Position numbers and translations under genes: made by a program. A model generated the notes under the pieces. The model worked only from the letters and a program-made list of their open reading frames with translations. It was not told the origin of the DNA and ran no database searches. DNA of 64,000 nucleotides from Rhodospirillaceae bacterium (GTDB lineage: Bacteria; Pseudomonadota; Alphaproteobacteria; DSM-16000; Inquilinaceae). This document shows positions 34,993 through 42,258 of the stretch, in pieces (the stretch's first letter is position 1; the number at the start of each line of letters is the position of its first letter). The DNA lies in assembly GCA_020638575.1 (NCBI GenBank), contig JACKIH010000003.1, positions 2,523,501 through 2,587,500 of the forward strand. The letters run 5' to 3'.

Positions 34993-35865
34993 ATGGCCGA
35001 CGACGCTACCGACTATCGCGCCTGGATCGGCTCCGCCGAAACGCGCGAAGACCTGATCGCAGCGGCCCAGGTGGAGGCGATTGCCGCCACCTTGGACCTG
35101 CCCACCGATGCGCTGGGCGTGGGCGATCCGCTGCCGCCGCTGTGGCACTGGTTCTATTTCCTGCCGCGGGCGGCCACCTCCGCCCTGGGCTCCGACGGGC
35201 ATCCGCCCAAGGGCGGCTTCATGCCGCCGGTGGACCTGCCGCGGCGCATGTTCGCCGGCGCGCGCGTACGCTTCCCCGCCCCGCTGTTGATCGGCAGCCC
35301 CGCCACCCGCGAGGGCGAGGTGGTGAACGTGACGGAAAAGCACGGCGGCAGCGGCCGGCTTGCCTTCGTCACGGTGCGCTACCGGGTGGTCCAGGACGGC
35401 CAGGTGTGCATCGAAGAAGAGCAGGACATCGTCTACCGCGAGCCGGGCGCTGCGGTGCCGGCGCCGCAGGTGCTGGACGGCTGGCCGGCGGTCCCGGACG
35501 GTACCTGGACGCGCACCGTTACGCCCGATCCGCGGCTGCTGTTCCGCTTTTCCGCCCTCACCTTCAACGCCCACCGCATCCACTACGACCGGCCCTACGC
35601 CATGGCCGAGGAAGGCTATCCGGGGCTGGTGGTGCATGGGCCACTGACCGCCTTGCTGCTGCTGCACCTGGCGCGCGACAACGCCGACCGGCCGGTGGCC
35701 GGCTACAGCTTCCGGGGCAAGGCCCCGCTGTTCGACCTGGGACCGTTCCGCCTGATCGGCACCCAGCAAACCGGGCCGGACGGCCAGGGCCAGGTGGCCC
35801 TGGAAGCCCAGGGACCGGACGGAAAAACCGCCATGACCGCGACGGCCGACCTGGCAGCCAGCTAG
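34993..35865 (+). CDS. meh: Mesaconyl-C4-CoA hydratase (Meh-like, MaoC fold)
   Basis: 290-residue double hot-dog protein. An N-terminal FAS1-like dehydratase half (WHWFYFLPRAATSALGSDGHPPKGGFMPP) is followed by a C-terminal hydratase-2 half with FNAHRIHYDRPYAMAEEGYPGLVVHGPL; Asp and His of HRIHYDRPYA form the usual catalytic pair. Meh hydrates mesaconyl-C4-CoA to (S)-citramalyl-CoA, the substrate of Mcl. ATG at 34993 with GAGGAGGG upstream. Related itaconyl-CoA or other 3-methylfumaryl-CoA hydratases share this fold, so the name depends on context. Confidence 0.85.
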   Translation: MADDATDYRAWIGSAETREDLIAAAQVEAIAATLDLPTDALGVGDPLPPLWHWFYFLPRAATSALGSDGHPPKGGFMPPVDLPRRMFAGARVRFPAPLLIGSPATREGEVVNVTEKHGGSGRLAFVTVRYRVVQDGQVCIEEEQDIVYREPGAAVPAPQVLDGWPAVPDGTWTRTVTPDPRLLFRFSALTFNAHRIHYDRPYAMAEEGYPGLVVHGPLTALLLLHLARDNADRPVAGYSFRGKAPLFDLGPFRLIGTQQTGPDGQGQVALEAQGPDGKTAMTATADLAAS

Positions 35866-35913
35866 GCGTTCGCGCGATCGAAAAGGGGCGCTTGCGTTAT
35901 GGGGGAAACGCGC

Positions 35914-37860
35914 ATGGCTGGCCGGCCGAAGAAATCGAAGATCGTAACCGCGGAAGAGGCTGTCGCTCTGGTACATGATGAAAATACCATCTGCTGCAAT
36001 GGATTCGTCCAGAGCGGTATTCCCGAGGCTTTGCTGGAAGCATTGGAGAAGCGCTACCTTGAGACCGGGCATCCGAAGAATCTGCGCCTGTTTGCCGCTG
36101 CGGGGCAGGCGGATGGCAAGGAGCGGGGGCTTAACCGGCTGGGCCATGAAGGGATGCTGCGCAAGGTGGTGTCCGGCAACTGGGGTCGTATGCCCAAGGT
36201 TGCCAAGTTGGCGCTGGACAATAAGGTATTTGCCTACAATCTGCCGCAGGGGGTGATTTGTCAGCTCTATCGCACGCTGGCCTCGGGCAAGCCCGGTTTT
36301 TTCTCCAAAGTGGGTTTGCATACGTTTGTCGATCCGCGCCTGGAAGGCGGGCGGGTCAATGAGGGGACCACCAAGGATATCGTGAAGCTGGTGGAAGTGG
36401 AGGGTGAAGAGTGGCTCTTTTATACCGTCGGCACCGTGGATGTGGCTTTCATCCGGGGCACAACCGCCGATCCCTCCGGCAATATAACCATGGAGAAAGA
36501 GTCTCTGACGCTGGATAACCTGGCCCAGGCGATGGCAGCCAAGAACTGTCATGGCATCGTCATCGCCCAGGTGGAGCGTATTGCCGAACAGGGCTCGTTG
36601 AATCCACGTGACGTGAAAGTCCCAGGCATGCTGGTGGACTGCGTGGTGGTGGCTGAGCCGCACAACCATATGCAGAGCTATGTCTGTCAATACAGCCCGG
36701 CTTTTTCCAAGGAGATCCGGGTTCCGCTGGATTCGCTGGAGCCGATGCCGCTGGATGAACGCAAGGTGATTGCCCGCCGGGCCGCGTTTGAACTGCCCCC
36801 CAACGGTATAGTCAACCTTGGCGTGGGCGTTCCGGAAGGGGTGGCAGCCGTCGCCAACGAAGAGAAGATAAGCCAGTATATTACCCTCACTTCAGAAGCG
36901 GGCACCGTGGGTGGCGTATTGGCCAGCGGCGGCAACTTCGGCGCCGGGGTCAACTCTGATGCTATTTTCGACCAGAATCAGATGTTCGATTTCTATGATG
37001 GCGGCGGCCTGGATATGGCGTGCCTGGGCATGGCCGAGTGTGATGAAAAAGGTAATGTCAATGTCAGTCGGTTCGGCCCCAGGTTGATCGGTTGCGGCGG
37101 CTTCATCAACATCAGCCAGAATACCCGCAGCATGGTCTTTGCCGGTACCTTTACTGCCGGTGGGCTCGAGGTGGCAGTCTCCGACGGCAGGTTGCAGATT
37201 CTCCAGGAGGGGAGAGCCCGAAAGTTTGTCAAGAAGGTCAATCAGGTAACCTTCAGCGGTGACTATGCGGTAAAGAAAGGTCAACCTGTCTATTTCATCA
37301 CCGAACGCTGTGTATTTCAGCGGGGCCGTAAAGGGCTGGTTCTGACCGAAGTTGCCCCTGGTGTAGATATAGAAAAGGATATACTTGCACACATGGATTT
37401 TACCCCCATCGTCCGCGATCCGGTCCTGATGGACAGTCGGATCTTCCGGAACGAGCCAATGGGCCTGGAGGCGGATCTGCTGAATCTGGATCTGGCCGAC
37501 CGGATCAGCTACGATCCGACGCGCAATATCCTGTTTCTCAATTTTGAAGGTATGTATGTGCGGGTGAAGGCGGATATTGTCAGTTTGCGGGACCTGTTGG
37601 AACAGCGCTGCAAGGAGATCGGCAAGCGGGTGGGCGTGTTCGTCAACTATGACACCTTCCGCATCAACGAGAACGTGGCGGATGATCTGGCAGAGATGGA
37701 TCGCTACATGCTGCAGCACTACTGGTCAAACATTACCCGCTACGCCACCAGTGCCTTTATGCGGATGAAGCTTGATCAGGCGTTTTCACAGCGCAATATT
37801 GCCCCCCATGTTTTTGAACGCAAGGAGGAGGCACAGGCTTTCCTGACATCCGGAAAATAG
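35914..37860 (+). CDS. Family I acyl-CoA:carboxylate CoA-transferase (YdiF/Pct type) with C-terminal extension
   Basis: 648 residues. Residues ~10-520 contain both CoA-transferase subunits fused: alpha half starting VTAEEAVALVHDENTICCNGFVQSGIPEALLEAL, beta half with GIVNLGVGVPEGVAAVANEE and the catalytic Glu in TSEAGTVGGVLASGGNFG. A further ~110 residues (from about NILFLNFEGMYVRVK to the end) are not part of the standard ~520-530-residue enzymes. Family members transfer CoA between short-chain acids such as acetate, propionate or acetoacetate. GC content is far below the flanking cluster genes. The start 35914 follows GGGGGAAACGC, the same leader found before 38969. Substrate unknown; loading free propionate or mesaconate would fit. 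Confidence 0.85.
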   Translation: MAGRPKKSKIVTAEEAVALVHDENTICCNGFVQSGIPEALLEALEKRYLETGHPKNLRLFAAAGQADGKERGLNRLGHEGMLRKVVSGNWGRMPKVAKLALDNKVFAYNLPQGVICQLYRTLASGKPGFFSKVGLHTFVDPRLEGGRVNEGTTKDIVKLVEVEGEEWLFYTVGTVDVAFIRGTTADPSGNITMEKESLTLDNLAQAMAAKNCHGIVIAQVERIAEQGSLNPRDVKVPGMLVDCVVVAEPHNHMQSYVCQYSPAFSKEIRVPLDSLEPMPLDERKVIARRAAFELPPNGIVNLGVGVPEGVAAVANEEKISQYITLTSEAGTVGGVLASGGNFGAGVNSDAIFDQNQMFDFYDGGGLDMACLGMAECDEKGNVNVSRFGPRLIGCGGFINISQNTRSMVFAGTFTAGGLEVAVSDGRLQILQEGRARKFVKKVNQVTFSGDYAVKKGQPVYFITERCVFQRGRKGLVLTEVAPGVDIEKDILAHMDFTPIVRDPVLMDSRIFRNEPMGLEADLLNLDLADRISYDPTRNILFLNFEGMYVRVKADIVSLRDLLEQRCKEIGKRVGVFVNYDTFRINENVADDLAEMDRYMLQHYWSNITRYATSAFMRMKLDQAFSQRNIAPHVFERKEEAQAFLTSGK

Positions 37861-37895
37861 TCCGGCACCATTTTAAAACAAACAGAGAGTGCAAT

Positions 37896-38953
37896 ATGGC
37901 AAACAAAACCAACCCGGGTAATTTTTTTGAAGACTTTCAGTTGGGTCAGAAGATTATCCATGCCACCCCACGGACTATCACTCAGGGGGATGCTCCCTGT
38001 ACACGGCTTTGTACGGCACCCGTTTTGCAGCGCACTCCTCCAGTGCTTTCGCCCAGGCTGTCGGCCTGCCGGAAGCACCCGTGGACGACATGCTGGTGTT
38101 CCATGTGGTGTTCGGAAAAACCGTTCCGGATATCTCTCTCAATGCCATTGCCAATCTCGGCTATGCCCAGGGCCGGTTCGGCCTGCCGGTCTATCCCGGT
38201 GACACACTCAGCACCGTCTCGGAGGTGATTGGACTCAAGGAGAACTCCAACGGCAAGACCGGCACTGTCTATGTGCGCTCTGTCGGCACCAACCAGCGCG
38301 GTGAAGTGGTGTTGGACTACGTGCGCTGGGTGATGGTGCGCAAGGGCAATGCGAACGCCGAAGTGGGGGAGGCGGTCGTGCCGGAGCTGGCGAAATCCGT
38401 TTCTGGCGGAGATTTGATCGTGCCGGAGGGGCTCGACCTCTCCGGCTACGATGCACGGTTGGCGGGCAGTCCCCACTTCTGGGATGATTATGAAGCCGGT
38501 GAAAAGATCGACCATGTTGACGCCATGACCGTGGAGGAGAGCGACCACATGATCGCCACGCGGCTCTATCAGAATACCGCCAAGGTGCACTTTAACCAGC
38601 ATACCGAAAAGGATGGGCGCTTCGGTAAGCGGATAGTCTACGGCGGCCACATCATCAGCCTGGCCCGCGCACTGAGCTTCAACGGGTTGGCCAACGCCTT
38701 CAGGATTGCCGCCATCAACGGCGGACGGCATGTCGCGCCCATCTTCGCCGGCGATACGGTCTATGCCTGGACCCAGGTGGTGGAGAAGATCACGCTCGAC
38801 GGCCGCGACGACGTCGGCGCGCTGCGCCTGCGCACCATCGCCGCCAAGGATCGCGCCTGTGCCGACTTCCCCGACAAGGGCGAGGACGGCAAGTACGATC
38901 CGGCCGTGGTGCTGGACTTCGACTACACCGTTCTGATGCCGCGCCGGTTCTGA
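37896..38953 (+). pseudogene. mch: Mesaconyl-CoA hydratase (beta-methylmalyl-CoA dehydratase) with a one-base frameshift
   Basis: The N terminus from ATG 37896 (FFEDFQLGQKIIHATPRTIT) continues correctly only if one base is added near 37994: observed GATGCTCCCTGTAC, expected GATGCTTCCCTGTAC, giving GDASLYTALYGTRF. From there the second frame encodes a double hot-dog hydratase to 38953 (DDMLVFHVVFGKTVPDISLN, VYPGDTLSTVSEV, HFNQHTEKDGRFGKRIVYGG). Repaired length is 352, normal for Mch. Mch interconverts beta-methylmalyl-CoA and mesaconyl-C1-CoA. Either a true inactivating indel or a sequencing error. Translation from an internal start (TTG at 38009) would lose about 38 residues of the first hot-dog. 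The 5' two-thirds is low-GC, the 3' third is GC-rich. Confidence 0.8.
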
Positions 38954-38968
38954 CGGGGGAAACGCACC

Positions 38969-39967
38969 ATGAGCTTCACCGCCGTGCCCCAACGGACCAC
39001 CCGGCTCGCCCGCAGCGTGCTGGCCGTCCCCGGCTCCAACACCCGCTTCATCGAAAAGGCGCCGAAAAGCCAGGCCGACCAGATCTTCTTCGATCTGGAG
39101 GACGCCGTGGCGCCCGACCAGAAGGAGCGTGCCCGCCGCTACGTGATCGAGGCGCTCAACGACCTCGACTTCGCCGGCAAGTCGGTGTCGGTGCGCATCA
39201 ACGGGCTCGACACGCCCTACATGTACCGCGACGTGGTGGACGTGGTGGAGCAGGCCGGCGCCAAGCTGGACCTGATGCTGATCCCCAAGGTGGGCACTGC
39301 GGCCGATATCTACGCCGTCGACATGCTGCTGACCCAGATCGAAACCGCCAAGCGGATCGACAAGCGTATCGGCATCGAGCTGCTGGTGGAAACGCCGCTC
39401 GGCCTGCGCAACATCGATGCCATCGCCGCCGCCAGCCCGCGCAACGAGGCGATCCTGTTCGGCTCGGCCGACTATGCCGCCTCGTCCGGCGCCCAGATCA
39501 CCGGCATCGGCGGCCCCAACGGGGACTACCACGTGCTCACCGGTGCGGCCGGCGATGCCGACCGCCAGGCCCATTGGGGCGACATGTGGCACTTCACGCT
39601 GGCCACCCTGGTGTCGGCTGCCCGCGCCCACGGACTGCGACCCATCGACGGGCCGTTCGCCGACATCAAGGACCCCGAGGGCTGGACCGCGGCAGCCAGG
39701 CGCGCCCGCGTGCTCGGCTTCGAGGGCAAGATGGTGATCCACCCCAGCCAGGTGGACCTCGCCAATCGGCTCTACAGCCCCTCGCTGGCCGATGTGGATC
39801 AGGCCCAGCGCATCCTCGACGCCATGGCGGAGGCCGATCGCCTGGGCGCCGGTGCCGTCACGCTCGACGGCAAGATGATCGACATCGCGTCCATCCGCCA
39901 GGCCGAGGCCGTGGTGCGCAAGGCCGAGGCCATCGCCGCCAAGGGCACCGCGGACGCTACCCCGTAA
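38969..39967 (+). CDS. Malyl-CoA/beta-methylmalyl-CoA lyase (Mcl1-like, CitE family)
   Basis: 332-residue HpcH/HpaI aldolase-family lyase close in pattern to Mcl1 of Rhodobacter: VLAVPGSNTRFIEKAPKSQA, FFDLEDAVAPDQKERAR (metal Asp), VSVRINGLDTPYMYRDVVDV, IELLVETPLGLRNID (metal Glu), FGSADYAAS and MVIHPSQVDLANRLYSP. Such enzymes reversibly condense glyoxylate with acetyl-CoA or propionyl-CoA using Mg. GC-rich like the host. The leader GGGGGAAACGCACC precedes the ATG. Second of two lyase types in the cluster; a division of labour is inferred. Confidence 0.87.
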   Translation: MSFTAVPQRTTRLARSVLAVPGSNTRFIEKAPKSQADQIFFDLEDAVAPDQKERARRYVIEALNDLDFAGKSVSVRINGLDTPYMYRDVVDVVEQAGAKLDLMLIPKVGTAADIYAVDMLLTQIETAKRIDKRIGIELLVETPLGLRNIDAIAAASPRNEAILFGSADYAASSGAQITGIGGPNGDYHVLTGAAGDADRQAHWGDMWHFTLATLVSAARAHGLRPIDGPFADIKDPEGWTAAARRARVLGFEGKMVIHPSQVDLANRLYSPSLADVDQAQRILDAMAEADRLGAGAVTLDGKMIDIASIRQAEAVVRKAEAIAAKGTADATP

Positions 39968-40049
39968 AGAGGCGAGCGACGGGTGCCCACAGCGCCCGCC
40001 CCGCCTGACCAGACACAAAGACCGTACGAACACCGGAAAGGAACAGGTC

Positions 40050-41096
40050 ATGTCCAAGCTGCCGCGCAAGTTCTTCGAGCCGCTCGCCATCGGGGCGCCG
40101 CAGCCCTACCGGGAACCGCCGGTGGCCCTGGAGCGGATGATCCACTTCTTCCCGCCGCAGAACGAAAAGCTGCGCGCCAAGATCCCCGACATGGCCAAGC
40201 AGGTCGACGTGCTGCTGGGCAACCTGGAGGACGCCATCCCGGCCGACGCCAAGGAAGCCGCCCGCGCCGGCTTCATCGAAGTGGCGAAGGCGACCGATTT
40301 CGGCTCGACGGGCCTGTGGACGCGCGTCAATTGCCTCAACAGCCCCTGGGTGCTCGATGACATCACCGAGATCGTCGCCAACGTGGGCAACAAGCTTGAT
40401 GTGATGATGCTGCCCAAGGTGGAAGGGCCGTGGGACATCCACTATCTCGACCAGTTGCTGGCCCAGCTTGAGGCGCGCCACGGCGTCACCAAGCCGATCA
40501 TGATCCACGCCATCCTGGAAACAGCACTCGGCGTGGAGAACGTGACGGAGATCGCCAAGGCGAGCCCGCGCATGCACGGCATGAGCCTGGGCCCGGCCGA
40601 CCTGGCGGCATCCCGCGGCATGAAGACCACGCGGGTCGGCGGCGGCCATCCTTTCTACGGCGTGCTGGAAGACCCCAAGGGCGAGGGCGTCGCGCGCACG
40701 CTCTTCCAGCAGGACCTCTGGCACTTCACCGTGGCGCGCATGGTGGATGCCTGCGTGTCCAACGGGCTGAAGGCGTTCTACGGGCCGTTCGGCGACTTTT
40801 CCGACAACGACGCCTGCGAGGCGCAGTTCCGCAACGCCTTCCTCTTGGGCTGCGCCGGTGCGTGGTCGCTGCATCCCAAGCAGATCGACATCGCCAAGAA
40901 GGTGTTCAGCCCCGACGCGAAGGAGGTGCTGTTCGCCAAGAAGATCCTGGCGGCGATGCCGGACGGCACCGGGGCGGTGATGATCGACGGCAAGATGCAG
41001 GACGACGCCACCTGGAAGCAGGCCAAGGTGATCGTCGACCTGGCGAAGATCGTGGCGTCCAAGGACCCCGACATGGCGGCCGCCTACGAAATGTGA
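40050..41096 (+). CDS. mcl: Trifunctional (S)-malyl-CoA/beta-methylmalyl-CoA/(S)-citramalyl-CoA lyase (Chloroflexus-type Mcl)
   Basis: 348 residues strongly resembling Mcl of Chloroflexus: KFFEPLAIGAPQPYREPPV, MIHFFPPQNEKLRAKIP, VDVLLGNLEDAIPADAKEAAR, TRVNCLNSPWVLDDITEIV, MHGMSLGPADLAASRGMKTT and RVGGGHPFYGVL, FYGPFGDFSD and AMPDGTGAVMIDGKMQDD. In the bi-cycle it catalyses both the first step (glyoxylate + propionyl-CoA) and the last (citramalyl-CoA to pyruvate + acetyl-CoA). ATG at 40050 with AAAGGAACAGG upstream, 82 bases after the preceding gene. Last gene of the cluster. The glyoxylate-binding Glu/Asp residues are intact. Confidence 0.92.
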   Translation: MSKLPRKFFEPLAIGAPQPYREPPVALERMIHFFPPQNEKLRAKIPDMAKQVDVLLGNLEDAIPADAKEAARAGFIEVAKATDFGSTGLWTRVNCLNSPWVLDDITEIVANVGNKLDVMMLPKVEGPWDIHYLDQLLAQLEARHGVTKPIMIHAILETALGVENVTEIAKASPRMHGMSLGPADLAASRGMKTTRVGGGHPFYGVLEDPKGEGVARTLFQQDLWHFTVARMVDACVSNGLKAFYGPFGDFSDNDACEAQFRNAFLLGCAGAWSLHPKQIDIAKKVFSPDAKEVLFAKKILAAMPDGTGAVMIDGKMQDDATWKQAKVIVDLAKIVASKDPDMAAAYEM

Positions 41097-41169
41097 GCCA
41101 CGGGCTCAAGAGCCACGGGCTCAGGATCCACAGGGTCGGGTCCCCCGGGCTCAAGGCCCACGGGGGGGC
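41095..41169 (+). repeat. 15-bp tandem repeat downstream of mcl
   Basis: Four to five degenerate copies of GAGCCACGGGCTCAA begin on the mcl stop codon and become less alike downstream. Each unit is partly self-complementary (GAGCC/GGCTC), so the RNA can form alternative small hairpins directly after the operon. Confidence 0.6.
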
Positions 41170-41214
41170 GGGGCAACGGGCGGCGCGTCTAGGACTGCCG
41201 CCCGCTCGTCTCGT

Positions 41215-41352
41215 CCGTCACCCCCGCGACGGCGGGGGTCTCCCTCCCTTTGCCGACATGGTCCGTCACCCCCGGCCCCCTTGTTCGTCGGCCCCGCGGA
41301 GGCGGAGATCTTTCCGGCTTCCGCTGCGATGCCCGGCGGCGCGGGCATGACG
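41215..41352. repeat. Double-hairpin dispersed repeat, partial or split copy
   Basis: Two hairpin halves of the same type as at 23065 and 42174 are present: CCCCCGCGACGGCGGGGG (about 41221-41238) and ATGCCCGGCGGCGCGGGCAT (41329-41348), spaced by about 90 bases of diverged sequence with a further CCCCCGG half. Likely a degraded copy or two adjacent ones. Confidence 0.5.
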
Positions 41353-41434
41353 TGCGGGATCGCAGGGGTGGGCGGCGCCAGCACACGGTGGCACCGCCGC
41401 CTCGGCGCGGAATCCGTTCGAATACAAAGAAGCC

Positions 41435-41474
41435 AAAATCCTCCGCCTCAATCGCCTCTGGCGGGGCGGATTTT
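41435..41474. terminator. A/T-flanked hairpin, candidate bidirectional terminator
   Basis: AAAATCCTCCGCC (41435-41447) can pair imperfectly with GGCGGGGCGGATTTT (41460-41474). An A-run on one side and a T-run on the other give a bidirectional terminator shape about 340 bases after mcl. Confidence 0.4.
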
Positions 41475-41621
41475 CTTCTGACCGGTGACCGGGGCCACAG
41501 CCATCCACCGATGAGTGCCGAAGCTGGATCGCGATTGAGCGGCTCGGCCGGATTCCAGTGGTGGTGATGTGTCCGGGTTGCCGACCAGGCCCACGGCTAT
41601 CCAGGAAAGGGGGAGGCGACG

Positions 41622-42071
41622 GTGGTCTACATGGGTATCTGGAATCAATTTCTCTACCCGAATCTGAGCAATTTCCTCCGGGTCGAACTGCCCAAAGTCA
41701 TATCAGACACAAAGAAGTGGCCAGCGTTTCTCAAATATAGCGAGTTCCAGGGCCGCTATTTTGGCAAGTTCTGGGCCGTTCTCTCGCTTTCGTGGGGAAC
41801 CGACCCGAACATCAAGGTCGAACCACTGACGAACGCATTTGGAGAGTATCGTCCGGGTAAAGGCGACGACATCGTCTATGTCGATACCGACTGGGCCAAG
41901 CGATTTGAAAAGGACTTCGCGAAGGTCGAGGCCAAGCAATTGATGGAAGCGACCATCCTGCACGAGATGGTGCATTGGGGCGACGACCAGGACGGCAAGG
42001 ACCAGGCCGGCGAGGAGGGAGAAGACTTCGAACGCGCGGCCTACGGCAAGGTGATCGGCAAATACTGGTAG
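41622..42071 (+). CDS. HExxH metallopeptidase resembling polymorphic-toxin Tox-MPTase3
   Basis: 149-residue protein without signal peptide. The zinc motif is ATILHEMVHWGDDQDG (HEMVH near residue 115) and is followed by EEGEDFERAAYGKVIGKYW, whose Glu can serve as third ligand; this arrangement resembles the metallopeptidase toxin 3 domain found at the C terminus of contact-dependent or T6SS polymorphic toxins. Here it is free-standing, with no PAAR, VgrG, RHS or recognisable immunity gene. The 5' part is low in GC. GTG at 41622 has GGAGG at seven bases; ATG at 41631 is the alternative. Confidence 0.75.
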   Translation: MVYMGIWNQFLYPNLSNFLRVELPKVISDTKKWPAFLKYSEFQGRYFGKFWAVLSLSWGTDPNIKVEPLTNAFGEYRPGKGDDIVYVDTDWAKRFEKDFAKVEAKQLMEATILHEMVHWGDDQDGKDQAGEEGEDFERAAYGKVIGKYW

Positions 42072-42081
42072 TGCGGGCGGC

Positions 42082-42105
42082 GGACGGGCCGGCACCGGCC
42101 CGTCC
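42082..42105. terminator. Strong hairpin between convergent genes
   Basis: GGACGGGCCGG-CA-CCGGCCCGTCC is a perfect 11-bp stem located 11 bases after the metallopeptidase stop and before the convergent aminotransferase stop. No clear T-run follows. Likely a bidirectional terminator or mRNA 3'-end stabiliser. Confidence 0.5.
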
Positions 42106-42173
42106 CTCCTGCCGCCGGCAAAACCGGTGCGCCTGCGCGGGCGCGGGTTGCCATCCCGCCCACCCTCATTGCA

Positions 42174-42240
42174 CGCCACCTCCGCGCAGGCGGGGGTCTC
42201 CGCGAGGTCAGAGGGGTGCCCGCCGCCGCTGGGACGACGC
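42174..42240 (-). repeat. Double-hairpin dispersed repeat, copy C
   Basis: 67-bp element in inverse orientation to copy A at 23065-23131; the reverse complement aligns along its whole length, including the joining CTCTGACCTC. Each half is a GC-rich hairpin. It ends 18 bases before the stop of the convergent aminotransferase gene. Confidence 0.7.
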
Positions 42241-42258
42241 CAAGGGGGGGCGGACGGC

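Noticed and set aside
33747..41096. Alternative reading as an itaconate-degradation operon
   Set aside because: Itaconate operons need one CoA-transferase, one hydratase and a citramalyl-CoA lyase. The presence of a separate Mch-type hydratase, a CaiB-type Mct and a Chloroflexus-type Mcl fits the bi-cycle better, although the two pathways share chemistry and dual use is not excluded.
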